NCBI GenBank assembly: GCA_946122785.1
Contig: CAMGYJ010000004.1
Span: 62,442,679 to 62,506,678 of the forward strand
Direction: 5' to 3'
Origin: Linum tenue
Taxonomy: Eukaryota > Streptophyta > Magnoliopsida > Malpighiales > Linaceae
DNA: 64,000 nt
Position 1 is the stretch's first letter; each line of letters begins with the position of its first letter. Shown in pieces: positions 24,278 to 35,164 of the stretch. The notes under the pieces were generated by a model. That model had not been told where the DNA came from, searched no databases, and was given only the letters and a program-made list of their open reading frames with translations. The position numbers and the translations under genes are program-made.

Positions 24278-25785
24278 TCTATAAAATTATTAAAGGCCTT
24301 TTGGATTTAACCCATTGCCACGTACTCCTTCCTGTAAAATTAAGCTATCCACGTCAGCTTTTAAGAATCCCGTCTCGCATATAAAATCGTCGCTTCTAAT
24401 TGCCCGAAATTATTCGCCGCTTCCTCTCCTCCATCCGCCAAAATCTGCAACTGCAATCTTCTCCAGTCTGTCCCCTATCTCCCGTGGTTTCTATCAATTG
24501 CATTGCAGAGCAGAGTGAATTTCGTTTCTTGCCACAACAGGCGCCTGCCCCATCGCCCACTCTCATCTCTGCTGTCCGTCTAGCGCTCTTCCGCCACAAC
24601 CCATCGCCGCTGTTGCCGACCCGCTTGCCTGCTCCGTTGATTCTACACTCTCCCCCTTCTTCGACAGCCGTCTCCCTCGCCTACAACCCGCGAACTTGAT
24701 TAATGGACGTGGAAAGACCAATCCGCAAAGCACGCCAAATTCTGCGTTGGCCTTGCTATGATGCTATTTTGTTCACTTTATTGTATGCGTTGTGTATAAT
24801 TATTTGGTATTAGAGAAGCCGCATATATATTAAGAGATTCATTGTAACTCCCGTTTATATATTTTTCTTTTCTGACGACAAACCAATGTCTTATATCATT
24901 GTGCAGTTCCTGTGAATAACTATGGCGCTTCAAGTTGGACTCCAACTCAAGCATTTTCTTCTTGGCCATCCACCAACAACTCTGCATCTCATTTACATCA
25001 GGTGCCCTCAATTAGATCATGCATTCCATGCAGATACCCTTTGACTATCAGTTGGGACTCTAAAGTTGTTCAATATTATAATGGCTTTAGCATATAAACC
25101 AGATGTCAGCACTTATCTGGGTTGGTGATAGGTTTGTCAATTGACAAATCTTTGATATAATTTTAGAATAAAAGTGTTTTTTTTTTTAAATTTACCTATT
25201 TTATTTTAGTGAAGATAGTATGTGAACTCAAGACTATTTGATAATTCTTGATAATTTTGTTTTTACTTGGCACTCCAATGGATCTAATTTATCGATTGGT
25301 GACTGACTCCACCGTAAATAAATTGTCACTCTAATGTTGCTAGCCATGACACTAATTGATTTATAAAGCATAAGATATATTGTCAGAATTAACTAATAAG
25401 AAAATATCACCAAATGCTTTCATTTATAGGCCGAAATTGTAATAATGTTGATTATAGAAAGTAATATTCATCCTAATTGACTTATCTTTAATACATTGCT
25501 TTATGATTTTAGCAAATATCGAATGATTTTAGAGGTTAAAGCTCTTATCAAAGTGATGATTCAAGATCAACTGAGCTCAGATACCATCTATCATTTTTGT
25601 TCCTATCAATGTTCTATATAACTATGTTGGATCATAAATTGGAGGCTAAAACTATACTACTATGTACCATTCATAAAATGAACTCTATAATCCTATATAA
25701 TTATAGTCATAAATTATAATGATAGATAAATGAACGAAAAAAATAATATTAGAGCCAACTGCCCAACGGGCAGGGTTTAAGCTAG
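24278..25785 (+). mobile_element. Non-autonomous Helitron
   Basis: The left end reads TCTATAAAATTATTAAAGGCC directly after an A; the right end has a perfect 6-bp stem hairpin (CTGCCC-aac-GGGCAG, 25769-25783 region), a short spacer and CTAG at 25782-25785 directly before a T. A 5' TC, a 3' hairpin followed by CTRR, and insertion between A and T without target duplication define Helitrons. The 1.5-kb element has no Rep/helicase. It contains a GC-rich block at about 24390-24700 unlike its AT-rich remainder, and a second compositionally distinct block at 24905-25100; both may be captured host DNA. I could not identify a parent gene for either. Confidence 0.75.
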
Positions 25786-26165
25786 TATATAGTAATCAAA
25801 TAGATTTTAATGTTTTTTCAGGCTGTCGCCCTTAGCCAATTTACAGAGGGAAAAAATAAAGAAACAAAACGAAACGAAATCCCTTCCTTCTTCCGTTTCC
25901 TTTTTCCTTCCACTACTTTTTTCAGAAGCTGTCTTCTCCAGGTTTCTCTTCTCTCCAAGCTTCGTACCGATCCCTAAAACCCGTCACCTCTTCTTCCCAC
26001 AACCTTCACGGCCAGTGGAGCGATTGCGGCAATCGCACAGGTTCTGATTCTCCTGCTGAAAATTTCTGCTTCGGGTGGATGATGAATTCTACCCTTCCCG
26101 CGTTGCTGGACGCGCCGACGCTGACTCTCGAGGTCTGATTCTCTCCATATTTGGAGGGCCCAATC

Positions 26166-29100
26166 ATGTGGTTTTCCTTCTGGAGACCCAGAGATCGATT
26201 CTCCTTGGACGAGCTCAGGTCTCCTTCCCTCTCAATTTCTCCACTCGCTCTTTCTACATACCTTTGTTGGCGATTTTGGTCTGTCGCGAACCGTTCTTTG
26301 CTGTACTGCTAGTCGGGTTTAAAAATCTGATGGACTGGGGGGTTTTGGCTTAGTGTCGGTGGGCGAGGGTTTTCTGAGTTCTAGCCATTGATTGCCTTGG
26401 TAGTAGGAGTCCTCACTCGAGTTGAACAGTGCCTAATCGCCTCCGATGTGTGCTTTCTAGTTTAGGAGTTCGGGCGCAAGTTGTTATTCGGTTTCCCCCC
26501 GGATAGATGGTTGCTGGCTTGTACTGGTTCCAATTAAGAATTACCTGTACTGAGAATGGAATTCAAAGTGCTACCATGGAGATGCATTGGCTGTGTGTTC
26601 ACCGCTTTCTGCTGGAAATCGACAGTAGAATTTGCTGGTCATTCTCATTAAGGGAAGTCCTAATGTGAAGGATGCCGTCTCTGTTTAGTTGGATTAAGTT
26701 TAGATAAAGTTCTGTGGTCTTGTGGCCTAGTTAATAGCTTTTACTTGTTGCGGAGACCTGTCGGTCTCTTTTGCAGTTGTTTCGATATGTTGATCACGGA
26801 TTTTATACTCTTTGGTAGCAAGCACACACTTTTCGTTGTCAACTATGATATAATGATAGACTGATTAAAGCATATTAGCAGTGGGTTGGATTCTTAGAAT
26901 GTGTAGGTCATTGGATTTCTGGAATGCCCGTCATTGGCACAAATGCTTTGATCTTTAGTAAGGCTGACGAGTAGAAATGAGCAGTTTCCTTTACCAAAAA
27001 TGAAGGCATGTTTCTAAGATCGTGGTAGGACTATTGAATTTTCGTTGTTAGTACTATAACAGTGCTGCTGTTTTTTGAACTTATAAAGTTGTCTTCAGTC
27101 GTTGAATTTTCCTTTAATGGGTGGCCTACCAGTGGTTCGGTGATGGAATGGAATCTGACATGTTACAGAATTAAGTTTGATCTCTAAGCCCACTAAAGCA
27201 CCACTTTAATCTCTGTATGTGGGGAGAGAGAGAAGAGAAGGGGGGGGGGGGGGGGGTAATGCTCATGTCTGTACGTATAGTGTATGAGAATTAGGAAGTC
27301 GGTCTTCTGTGAATTTGGAAGCCTTTCCATTAGTTGCTTGTTGACGAAATTCTTTATGCTGCTTACATACCACCTATCTGCAGGTATTTAACAGATCAGC
27401 TTCAGAAAGTGAGAATTATAAACGAGGTCAATAAGGTGAGAGATGCTTTTTCCTTTTCCTAATAATATTTTCGTTATTTTGTGAACTAGCTATTGACCTC
27501 TCTATTTCCATTCTTTTCTTTGTTTTTGTAACTCGTCCTTGTGTTTGTATTTAACTTAGGATTTTGTTGTTGAGGCATTGAGATCAATAGCCGAGTTGAT
27601 AACTTACGGCGACCAACATGACTCGAGCTTTTTTGAGTGAGAATTCTCCCTCAGCATACCTTAAATCTTAAACTTTGCAAGCCACACTTGCTTATGCTTG
27701 CTTGATTTGCCTCAGTTTTTTTATGGAGAAGCAAGTCATGGGAGAGTTCGTAAGAATGTTGCAGATGAGCAAATCTATGATCATTTCACTTCAGATACTG
27801 CAGACACTGAGCATTATGATCCAGAACCTAAGAACAGAGCATGCCATCTGTATGTTTTTCTTTTGATTAAAATCTGAAGCTGTTCAGTTTATTAATGATA
27901 CAGTACCAAACAATCTGGAATTATTAATTAACTTACCTCTGGAAGTTGTTGCAGACTATATGTTCAGTAATGAATATATTAACTTCTTGATTACTTACAA
28001 GTTTGATTTCCGGAATGAAGAGCTACTGTCTTATTACATGTCCTTTTTAAGGTAAAATTGTCATTATATTTATTTGAGCTTTATTCTCAGTATGGCTAAA
28101 GATCTGTTTTTTCCCCAACTCAGTGCTTGTGATTCACAGTTTCATTGATGTTAGAATTTGGTTTGGCTTGTTTCTCATATATGCAGAGCAATAAGTGGAA
28201 AGCTCAATAAGAACACAATTTCTCTCCTAGTCAAGACTCAGAATGTAGGTTATGTGGTCTTTACTACATTGTTATAATTATACTGTTTGCCTTTTTCGAT
28301 CGACAGTTTCAGGAAACTGTATTGTGTGGCCATTTTGATTTTTGACAAAGTTTTTGATGGAGAGTAAGACCTTTTATTGTGCTACTATTGGGAATAAGTG
28401 ATTGCTTCTGTGATAATAAGATCCTTGAGCTCAATAATGTGCCACTAGCGTTATTGTACAAGTTGCTCCTTGATAAGTCTTTGGCAGCATCTCCTGTGGT
28501 GCACCGCCAACCGAGGGAGAGGGGATGCATAAGTTTGTATAGCTGTTGTAATGCCATGTTATTGACATTTGCCTTTAACTTTTATTTTTCTAGGAGGACA
28601 TTGTTTCTTTTCCTCTATATGTTGAGGCCATCCGGTATGCTTTCCATGAAGAGAGTATGATCCGCACTGCAGTACGTGCCTTGACACTTAATGTCTACCA
28701 TGGTGAGTAAATTGTGTCTCCTTTCCATTAACATGTCTTAATGTTTGGCTCTTGCTCAAGCAACCTTAATTTCTATAAGCTTTGTTTCAGTTGGAGATGG
28801 TCCTGTTAATAGATTCGTGAGCAAAGCCCCATATGATGGCTACTTTTCCGATTTAATATCATTTTTCCGTAAGCAGTGCATTGATTTAAATGGACTGGTC
28901 TCTGAAATTCCACAGTAAGAAGTTTTTCTTGTTTCCCTCTTTTTGTGTTCTTTTAAAGCAAATTGTGTGAAGCTCCTAAATGTAATTTTATGGTTGAGAC
29001 AGAAAAACAGAGCCAGACAGAACAACGGCAATTCTTGCTGCTGTTGATGAAATTGAGGACAACCTCTACTACTTTAGTGATGTTATATCTGCTGGCATTC

Positions 29101-32100
29101 CTGATGTTGGGAGGTTGATAACTGACAACATTTTGCAACTTTTGATACTTCCTTTGCTTCTTCCGTCTTTGCGGTTAGATGCTCTTAAGGTAAAGATCTC
29201 TGTCCTTTGCATGCTTTCGTTTGTCTGGTGATTTTTATTAGATTTAAAGTATGTTAGTATTTGTTTGATCCACGTTCAGGTTAATGGTATCACTTGTTCT
29301 TACTTAACTTTTGATAGCTTCAAAATCCAGGAATCCCCTATTGGTCCTGTCACTTCTCTGTATTTGCTCTGTTGCATCTTGCGCATTGTCAAAATCAAAG
29401 ATTTGTCAAATGCCATTGCGGCTGCTCTGTTTTGTCCGCTGGAGGCTTTTCTACCATATGCAGAACCTAAAGTCAATGGTCATGTGACTAATGGAAATTG
29501 TCACGAGAGCCACCACCAGTTGGAAAACAATAATGCTGCAGTTGATGAACAACTAGGAGTAACCACGGAGTTGTCAACTTCACATGTTTATCCTGAAGAC
29601 GTCACAAAGCAAGTCAGTAGCACTAGGTCACTGCATGGTCTCAGGTAAAGATTGATGATGGTTCTTCTATCAGCTTGAATTTTTCCAATAGGATTTGTCT
29701 AATGACATTCCTTATAATCAACTCCGGTTAACTAGTTAGGTGTATTATTCAATGTGGGATGTGTTCGTCTCACTGATTTTACTATTCTCATTGCTTGCTT
29801 TGCTGTATCTTCTTATTCAATCAAGCTAATGCCTCATTAAAGGGAAAGAACATAGCCAGATTATTTATTTGAAGCACACATCTATTACTTGTTTTGGGTC
29901 TAAGGAGGTCACTGATTTGTATTTTGGTTATTAAGATTCACATAATGAATTTAGTCATTTTTCTTTGTCCCATCTTTAAGACTTTCATGGCATTTGTAGG
30001 GACATTCTGCTGTCTTATGTTGTAAGCGGAAACAGCCAACTGGTTATGGGTTCATTGAATGTGCTCGCTACATTGTTGCAAACGAAAGGTTTGTTCTTAG
30101 CTATTGAACTTCTATTGATGTCATTCCTGGCTACTGTTATCTTATTGATTAACTACACCTGTTGCAGAACTGGATGAAGCAATGCTTGATGCTCTTGGCA
30201 TTCTACCCCAGCGAAAGCAACATAAGAAACTCTTGTTGGTAAGTGGTGTCTGGTTACATACACGTATTGAACTTTGTTAACTGTGATTTCCGAATAATTT
30301 TTTGATTAATATTAATTAGCTTCTCTGTTGAAAATTAAGGCTAATTTAACTAAGGGATGGTTATTTTTGAAAAAAATAAATCGTTTTTTATTTTTTAATA
30401 GGTTTTCACTGTGTGTTGGTCTTATTTTGTGTGTGTGTTTGGGGGGGGGGGGGGGGGGGGGGTAATGTCGCTACTGAAGATACATGGAACAACCTAGATG
30501 TTTGGATCCATTTTGGTTCTTGCAGTCATTTTTTATGTACTATTTTTATCCTTATGCTGAGTACTGTGTTTGTTCTGAATGAATTCGGGGTTTCACAACA
30601 CTTTTTCTCCTCCATCTTTGAGTTAAAGTCGGAGAATTTTCATAACTCCTCGGGTTACAAGGAGCTCAACTACCATTTTTCTATTTTATCTTTCTTTCTA
30701 GAGTTATACCTTGATTATCAAAACATGACAAATTGTCTTTCTTCTTTCAGCAAGCATTGGTGGGTGAAGGTTTAGGTGAAGAACAACTTTTCTCACCGGA
30801 GAGCTGCTCTACCAAAGATGGGATTAGCAATGAGATTGGTGGCTACCTGCAAAGGCTTAAGGTGATTTATGTGATTCTCGATTCCTCTGTTATGAGCAAC
30901 AGAAAATAGAAAGTATAAGCACAATATACCCTTCTGATATACTATCCTCTGTTGGTGGTTATATTTTTACCCCCCTTCTTCCGAAGCAGATGCCTATATT
31001 CTTATGACACGATAGTCCATTTGTTATAAGCATCAATCCTTGGTTTTGGACTATTGGAATTTTGTTATACATTTGAAAATTATGCTTGTCAGGAAGACTA
31101 CGGAGTAGCATGCTCTTCCTCAGAATTTGGGAAAAGCTCTCGCACACATAGATTTCAGGTGAATCTTTTGGTGTTTTTTACGGAGACTTAATTAGCTAAT
31201 ATATTGAATGCTACCTGTTTGTCTCTTGAGATATTTCCAGTTGTCTTTTCATTTATCATTGCAGGAATTTTATTATTCTCATGATCTTGTAGGTTCTGGA
31301 TGCATTGGTGAGTCTTTTCTGCCGGCCAGGTGTTCCTGCTGAAATACTATGGGATGGTGGTTGGCTTTTGCGTCAACTACTTCCTTACAGTGAGGCGGAA
31401 TTCAACAGTCAGCATCTTAAATTGCTGAAAGTACGTTATTATCACTGAAGACCAAATGCATATGGAACTTTGTGATCAGTCCATTGCAATAAGTATTGCA
31501 TTTTCTTCAAGGTTGTTGGACTTTGTCATGTTTCCTCCTGGTTAACTTGACTGTTCTTACCTGTACATTCTTTTCTTGTTCTCAGGATTCATACAGGGAT
31601 TGTTGTAATGCTCTCGTGAAAGAGACGAGGGGTACCTGGCCAGATCTACTTGTAACAGTATTGAGTGACGAATGGAAAAAATGCAAGAGAGGTACCCCTT
31701 AGAATTTTAATGTGATATATTATATCTCTTGTTCATATATGTCTGAGCCCTGAGGATCCGCATAGCCCTCGATTTATGTGTTATTTATCCTAGTGATATT
31801 ATGTGTGTTGCTCAAACTCTCTGTTCTGCTTACAGCAATTGAAGCTTCATCCCCCAGGAAGGAGCCAAAGTGCATTCTGTTGCCTCTTCAGAAATCATCT
31901 TCAGATGGTAAGTAGTCAAAATATCAATGTTCCTTGAGGTGCATGTTCAGCAATTTCCCATAAACACCAAACATTGTTTCTTCTGTAGATGTTCATAATG
32001 ACTCGTCAGTCTCCTACGGAGAAAAAATGTGTGAGCAAGTGAAGGTTAGTGCTTTCTCTTCCCAGTTTGCAATCTTTTCTTCTTCATTTCTTCGTTTTGG

Positions 32101-33219
32101 ATAAAAACTAGAATTTAATATACTGATTATAGAGCTTAGTTTTTAATATTGCTGTTCCTTGATCTCTACTCATACTGGTTTCTCATGCTGTTCATGTTGC
32201 TGTCGTAGGTGTTTGTGCTTCTTCATCAACTTCAAATTTTCTGCCTTGGTAGGGCTTTGCCTGAGCAGCCTCCCTTTTATCCTCCAGCCGATACACCTGG
32301 AGCTTCTCGTGCGAGGACCGCTGGCATTGATGGTTCCATCCCCAAACCGGGAACCGAGTTACGACTTGGTAATTTCTCCTTTGTTCGTTTTTTAGGTTGT
32401 TTCGGTGCCTGAACATAAATTCACACTTTTTCCTTTTTCTTCACTGCCGTCTGCAGTTGATACAGTGCCTTGTAGGATCGCATTTGAAAGGGGTAAAGAA
32501 CGCCATTTCTCCTTTCTGGCGATATCTATTGGCACATCTGGGTGGATTCTCCTCTTGGAAGAGTTCCCTCAAAAGCAGCAGTATGGAGTTGTGCGCGTTA
32601 CAGCTCCTTTGGCGGGTTCGAGTGTACGTATATTCTCTGCAACTCCTTTCATGCTAGATTAATGTTGTCAAAATCCCGGTTTAGAATCTTCCAATCTTAG
32701 GATTGGACGATTCTGGAGAGGTTATCCTTGTTTGATATGTTGCCATAGAATTGTGGTCTATAAGACTCGTGATTTGTTAAAATAAAATCTTCGGAAGTCA
32801 CAATTTTACTCTGTGATATCTCACTACCTGTTAGAAATCTGGGGTAATGACTAGCTATTTCCCTGTTTTCAACTCTCCAGCCAAGAATCGACGAGAAGCA
32901 CCCCAAATGGTTACACCTGCGAATACGTCCATCCACTTTACCCTTTGTTGATTCCGGCAGACCTGCTGCCCTTGGTACTCCCAGAAAGGCAAAGCCAAAA
33001 ACTTTGGTCGATGGCAGATGGACCTTAGCATTCCGGGATGAAGAATCCTGCAAGTATGCTCTGTCGATGCTTCTCGAGGAGATTGACTTGCAAAGCAACG
33101 AGGTCGAGAGAAGACTAAGACCAATGCTCAACCTCGATGAACCACCAGCAACAGAGACTCATTTCGGCCCCCCTTCAGCCTCTTCATCTACTGTCACATC
33201 CACGAGCTCAACAACATGA
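26166..33219 (+). CDS. GFS9: GFS9/TT9 homologue (CLEC16A family, FPL domain)
   Basis: Twenty-one exons total 2,580 bases, 859 residues, close to Arabidopsis GFS9: 26166-26218, 27384-27435, 27560-27636, 27716-27849, 27955-28051, 28187-28244, 28594-28702, 28791-28914, 29003-29189, 29331-29644, 30000-30088, 30168-30238, 30751-30861, 31093-31158, 31293-31430, 31586-31691, 31836-31907, 31989-32044, 32209-32368, 32457-32623, 32881-33219. The start MWFSFWRPRDRFSLDELR matches the family N-terminus. The FPL domain (about residues 45-190) is visible as YGDQHDSSFF, FFMEKQVMGEFVRML and RALTLNVYH. In Arabidopsis this Golgi-associated protein is needed for vacuolar protein sorting and for flavonoid deposition in the seed coat (TRANSPARENT TESTA 9); animal CLEC16A acts in endosome traffic and mitophagy. 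All junctions are in frame and no lesion is seen. The C-terminal ~30 residues are low-complexity Ser/Thr. An ATG at 26075 opens a frame overlapping the start. Confidence 0.95.
27240..27256 (+). repeat. Poly(G) run in GFS9 intron 1
   Basis: Seventeen consecutive G after a purine-rich lead-in ('gagagagagaagagaag') and before 'taatg'. Long G runs are rare in plant DNA and can fold as G-quadruplexes in DNA or in the sense pre-mRNA. Length is likely to vary between individuals and is prone to sequencing error. Confidence 0.9.
30441..30462 (+). repeat. Poly(G) run in GFS9 intron 12
   Basis: Twenty-two consecutive G, preceded by a GT microsatellite ('tgtgtgtgtgttt') and followed by 'taatg'. It lies on the transcribed sense strand, so the pre-mRNA also carries it. 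Exact length should be treated as uncertain. Confidence 0.9.
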
Positions 33220-33649
33220 AGTTCCAGAATTTGGTAGCGCCTGTTCTTACTGTACATCTTCGTTCGTATTAAAGAAGCTGCGGAAATACGAGTTGAGCAC
33301 TGTAGATTGTAGAAACCCCTCATCCACCAACTTAGAGAGCCAGCAAAATTCTTTGTATATTAGCTTCCTCCTGTTTCGTGGCCATTTCTACTCGCTTACA
33401 TGCCTTTTCTTTGCTAACTTATCCTTTTGCTTTTATGCCCTCCTTTTTTTTTGTAACTCTATGTAACATTAGTGTATATTTTTAGGCAGTGTAATAGTTG
33501 AAAGGTATTGTATGTTGAGATTCGTACTAAGTGTAACATTGACTTCTCTTTTTTATTATTGGTTGTTCACATAATTGTATTTCTTCGCCTTGTGTTATCA
33601 GCAAAACTATAATGGTTTAAACGGGTAAATTATACTCTTGAATCACTAC
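33220..33649. other. 3' flank of GFS9
   Basis: Probably the 3' untranslated region and terminator of GFS9. U-rich stretches in the sense strand (33440-33560) and 'aataattgtatt'-like sequences suit plant polyadenylation, but no single site can be fixed by eye. Confidence 0.4.
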
Positions 33650-33765
33650 TCACTACCAAAGCAAGACCTTCCATTCTGAATCCCACCAACTAGGGTTCGA
33701 AGCTAGGACTATTCAGTTAAGAGTCGATCGTCATACCATTGGGCTATTGAGGAAGACTTTGGAGA
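33650..33765 (-). repeat. tRNA-derived SINE-like sequence
   Basis: On the minus strand an A-box-like TAGCCCAATGGTATGA (about 33746-33731) is followed by ACTCTTAACTGAA, which resembles a tRNA-Lys(CTT) anticodon loop, and a B-box-like CTTCGAACCCTAG (about 33703-33690). Arms do not fold as a cloverleaf, so it is not a tRNA gene. Ends and target duplication were not resolved. It differs in sequence from the tRNA-like insert at 4.05 kb. Confidence 0.5.
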
Positions 33766-34089
33766 TCAGATCTATAGAGGTTTTGTGTACTGTACGAGTT
33801 GCGACATGTCCAAGTCCACGTTAAGAAGAAAAACCATCGCATATCAACCAACGAAGTCAGTAGAAAACATTCAACAAGCAAGCCCTAATTATGACACATA
33901 AAAGAGCCATTTCTCTCGCGCATTCCTTGTGATAATGATTTCGTCTTTGAACCATAATTGCTGGTTTATGAGATCGTCATTGCTACATCGGTCAGTGAGG
34001 TGTGTGACAAGGTTGAGAGCCTCCTGTATTCATACCCAATTTAAGCTGAACCATATGCATTTCTTGAAGTGCCCTGACTTGCTGCTCAA

Positions 34090-35164
34090 GACGAAATTCT
34101 GACCGTCGTTAAATTGGAAGGCCCCATTTTCTTTATCCCTGGGCTCCTCTGCAGATGAAGCTTTAACTACTGCTAGCAGAAGAGATTTAAAGAAACACAC
34201 ATTGTATCGCTCCGCGACATATCATCTATAACACATTGTTTTCCCATTGGTTCAATACTTTTACAAGTGGATCCGTCCAGGAACCAATGGCCTCCTCTAC
34301 AAGAGGATGACTGCAATCCATGTAGTGAAAAGTGCCTTCGATGTGTCACATAACTCACGGAGGAAATATATGATCTAGCTTATAATCCATACCAAATCAG
34401 CATTCTGATAGATCAATGTACCCTTCTAGCGACCAACTTTCTTTACAGCATTCCATGACACCATGATGACATAAAACGAAGAGAGTCCAAACTCTTGTAG
34501 GGAAAGTACTCATAAACCAACATCTGCTCTTGTTCCTCAATGCAGCAACCATGAAGCTTCACAAGGTTCCTGTGCTGCAATTTGTCACTCAAAAAGACTT
34601 CACTTTTAAATTGTTCTAGCCCCTCAGCAAGAGATTCTGATTGTCATTAAGTTGGATAGCCTTCTTTGATCCTTACTCCAGAGGAGAGAGATTAAATTGT
34701 CTTGGTAATGCCATTTTGATGCTAATGTGGTCTCAATCCTTCGGACAACGTACTTGATTAAAGTTCGAGTTTGAGTTGTGCAGGAACAACAAACTAGTTG
34801 ATTGGTTGGCTCAGCTTGCTACGACGAGATTCTCCTTCCCTCAAGATGAAGCTTCAATTGCTGTAAGCAGGAGAGAGAGGGAGAGTTTTCAGTAACACCA
34901 CCACACTATAACGCTCCATGAGATATCATCTGTGTAACATTTAAGGCTATAGCGCATTACCGCTCTTGCATTTTGTCCATTCGTCACTCAGAAACCGTTA
35001 CAAGTAGATCAGGCCAGGTACATCTAGCCTCCTTTACAAGAGCATTGCTGGAGTCCCTGTAATAAAAGTGCCTTCGATGTGTCAGATAACTCACGACGCG
35101 TCAAATATCTGATTTACCTTATAATGCATAAAAGATCGACATTCTAATAGATCAATGTACCTTT
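34090..35164 (-). repeat. Duplicated 3' flank of the receptor-kinase genes
   Basis: About 34090-34450 and 34640-35170 share ordered blocks: 'gatgaagctt...actgctgtaagcag'-like sequence, 'cgctcc..gacatatcatct', 'aagtgccttcgatgtgtcacataactcac' and 'gatagatcaatgtaccctt.tagcgacca'. The right copy runs into the stop codon end of the first intact kinase gene, so the left copy is the matching 3' flank of a third, lost kinase gene. Confidence 0.7.
34447..34631 (-). pseudogene. Relic of a third G-type lectin receptor kinase (kinase N-lobe exon)
   Basis: The minus strand matches exon 4 of the two intact neighbours: codons for [19 protein letters not shown] and [21 protein letters not shown] sequence can be read. 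The splice donor after this exon is destroyed ('catac' of the intact copies is 'cataaaac' here) and the exons for the catalytic loop, activation segment and C-lobe are missing, because the relic's stop-codon flank is joined directly to it near 34446. No lectin part is present. Non-functional remnant of the same tandem cluster. Confidence 0.8.

Noticed and set aside
24315..24699. Small proline/serine-rich protein gene at 24.3-24.7 kb
   Set aside because: The frames lie inside a Helitron, overlap each other and have no known motif; captured DNA is a better reading.
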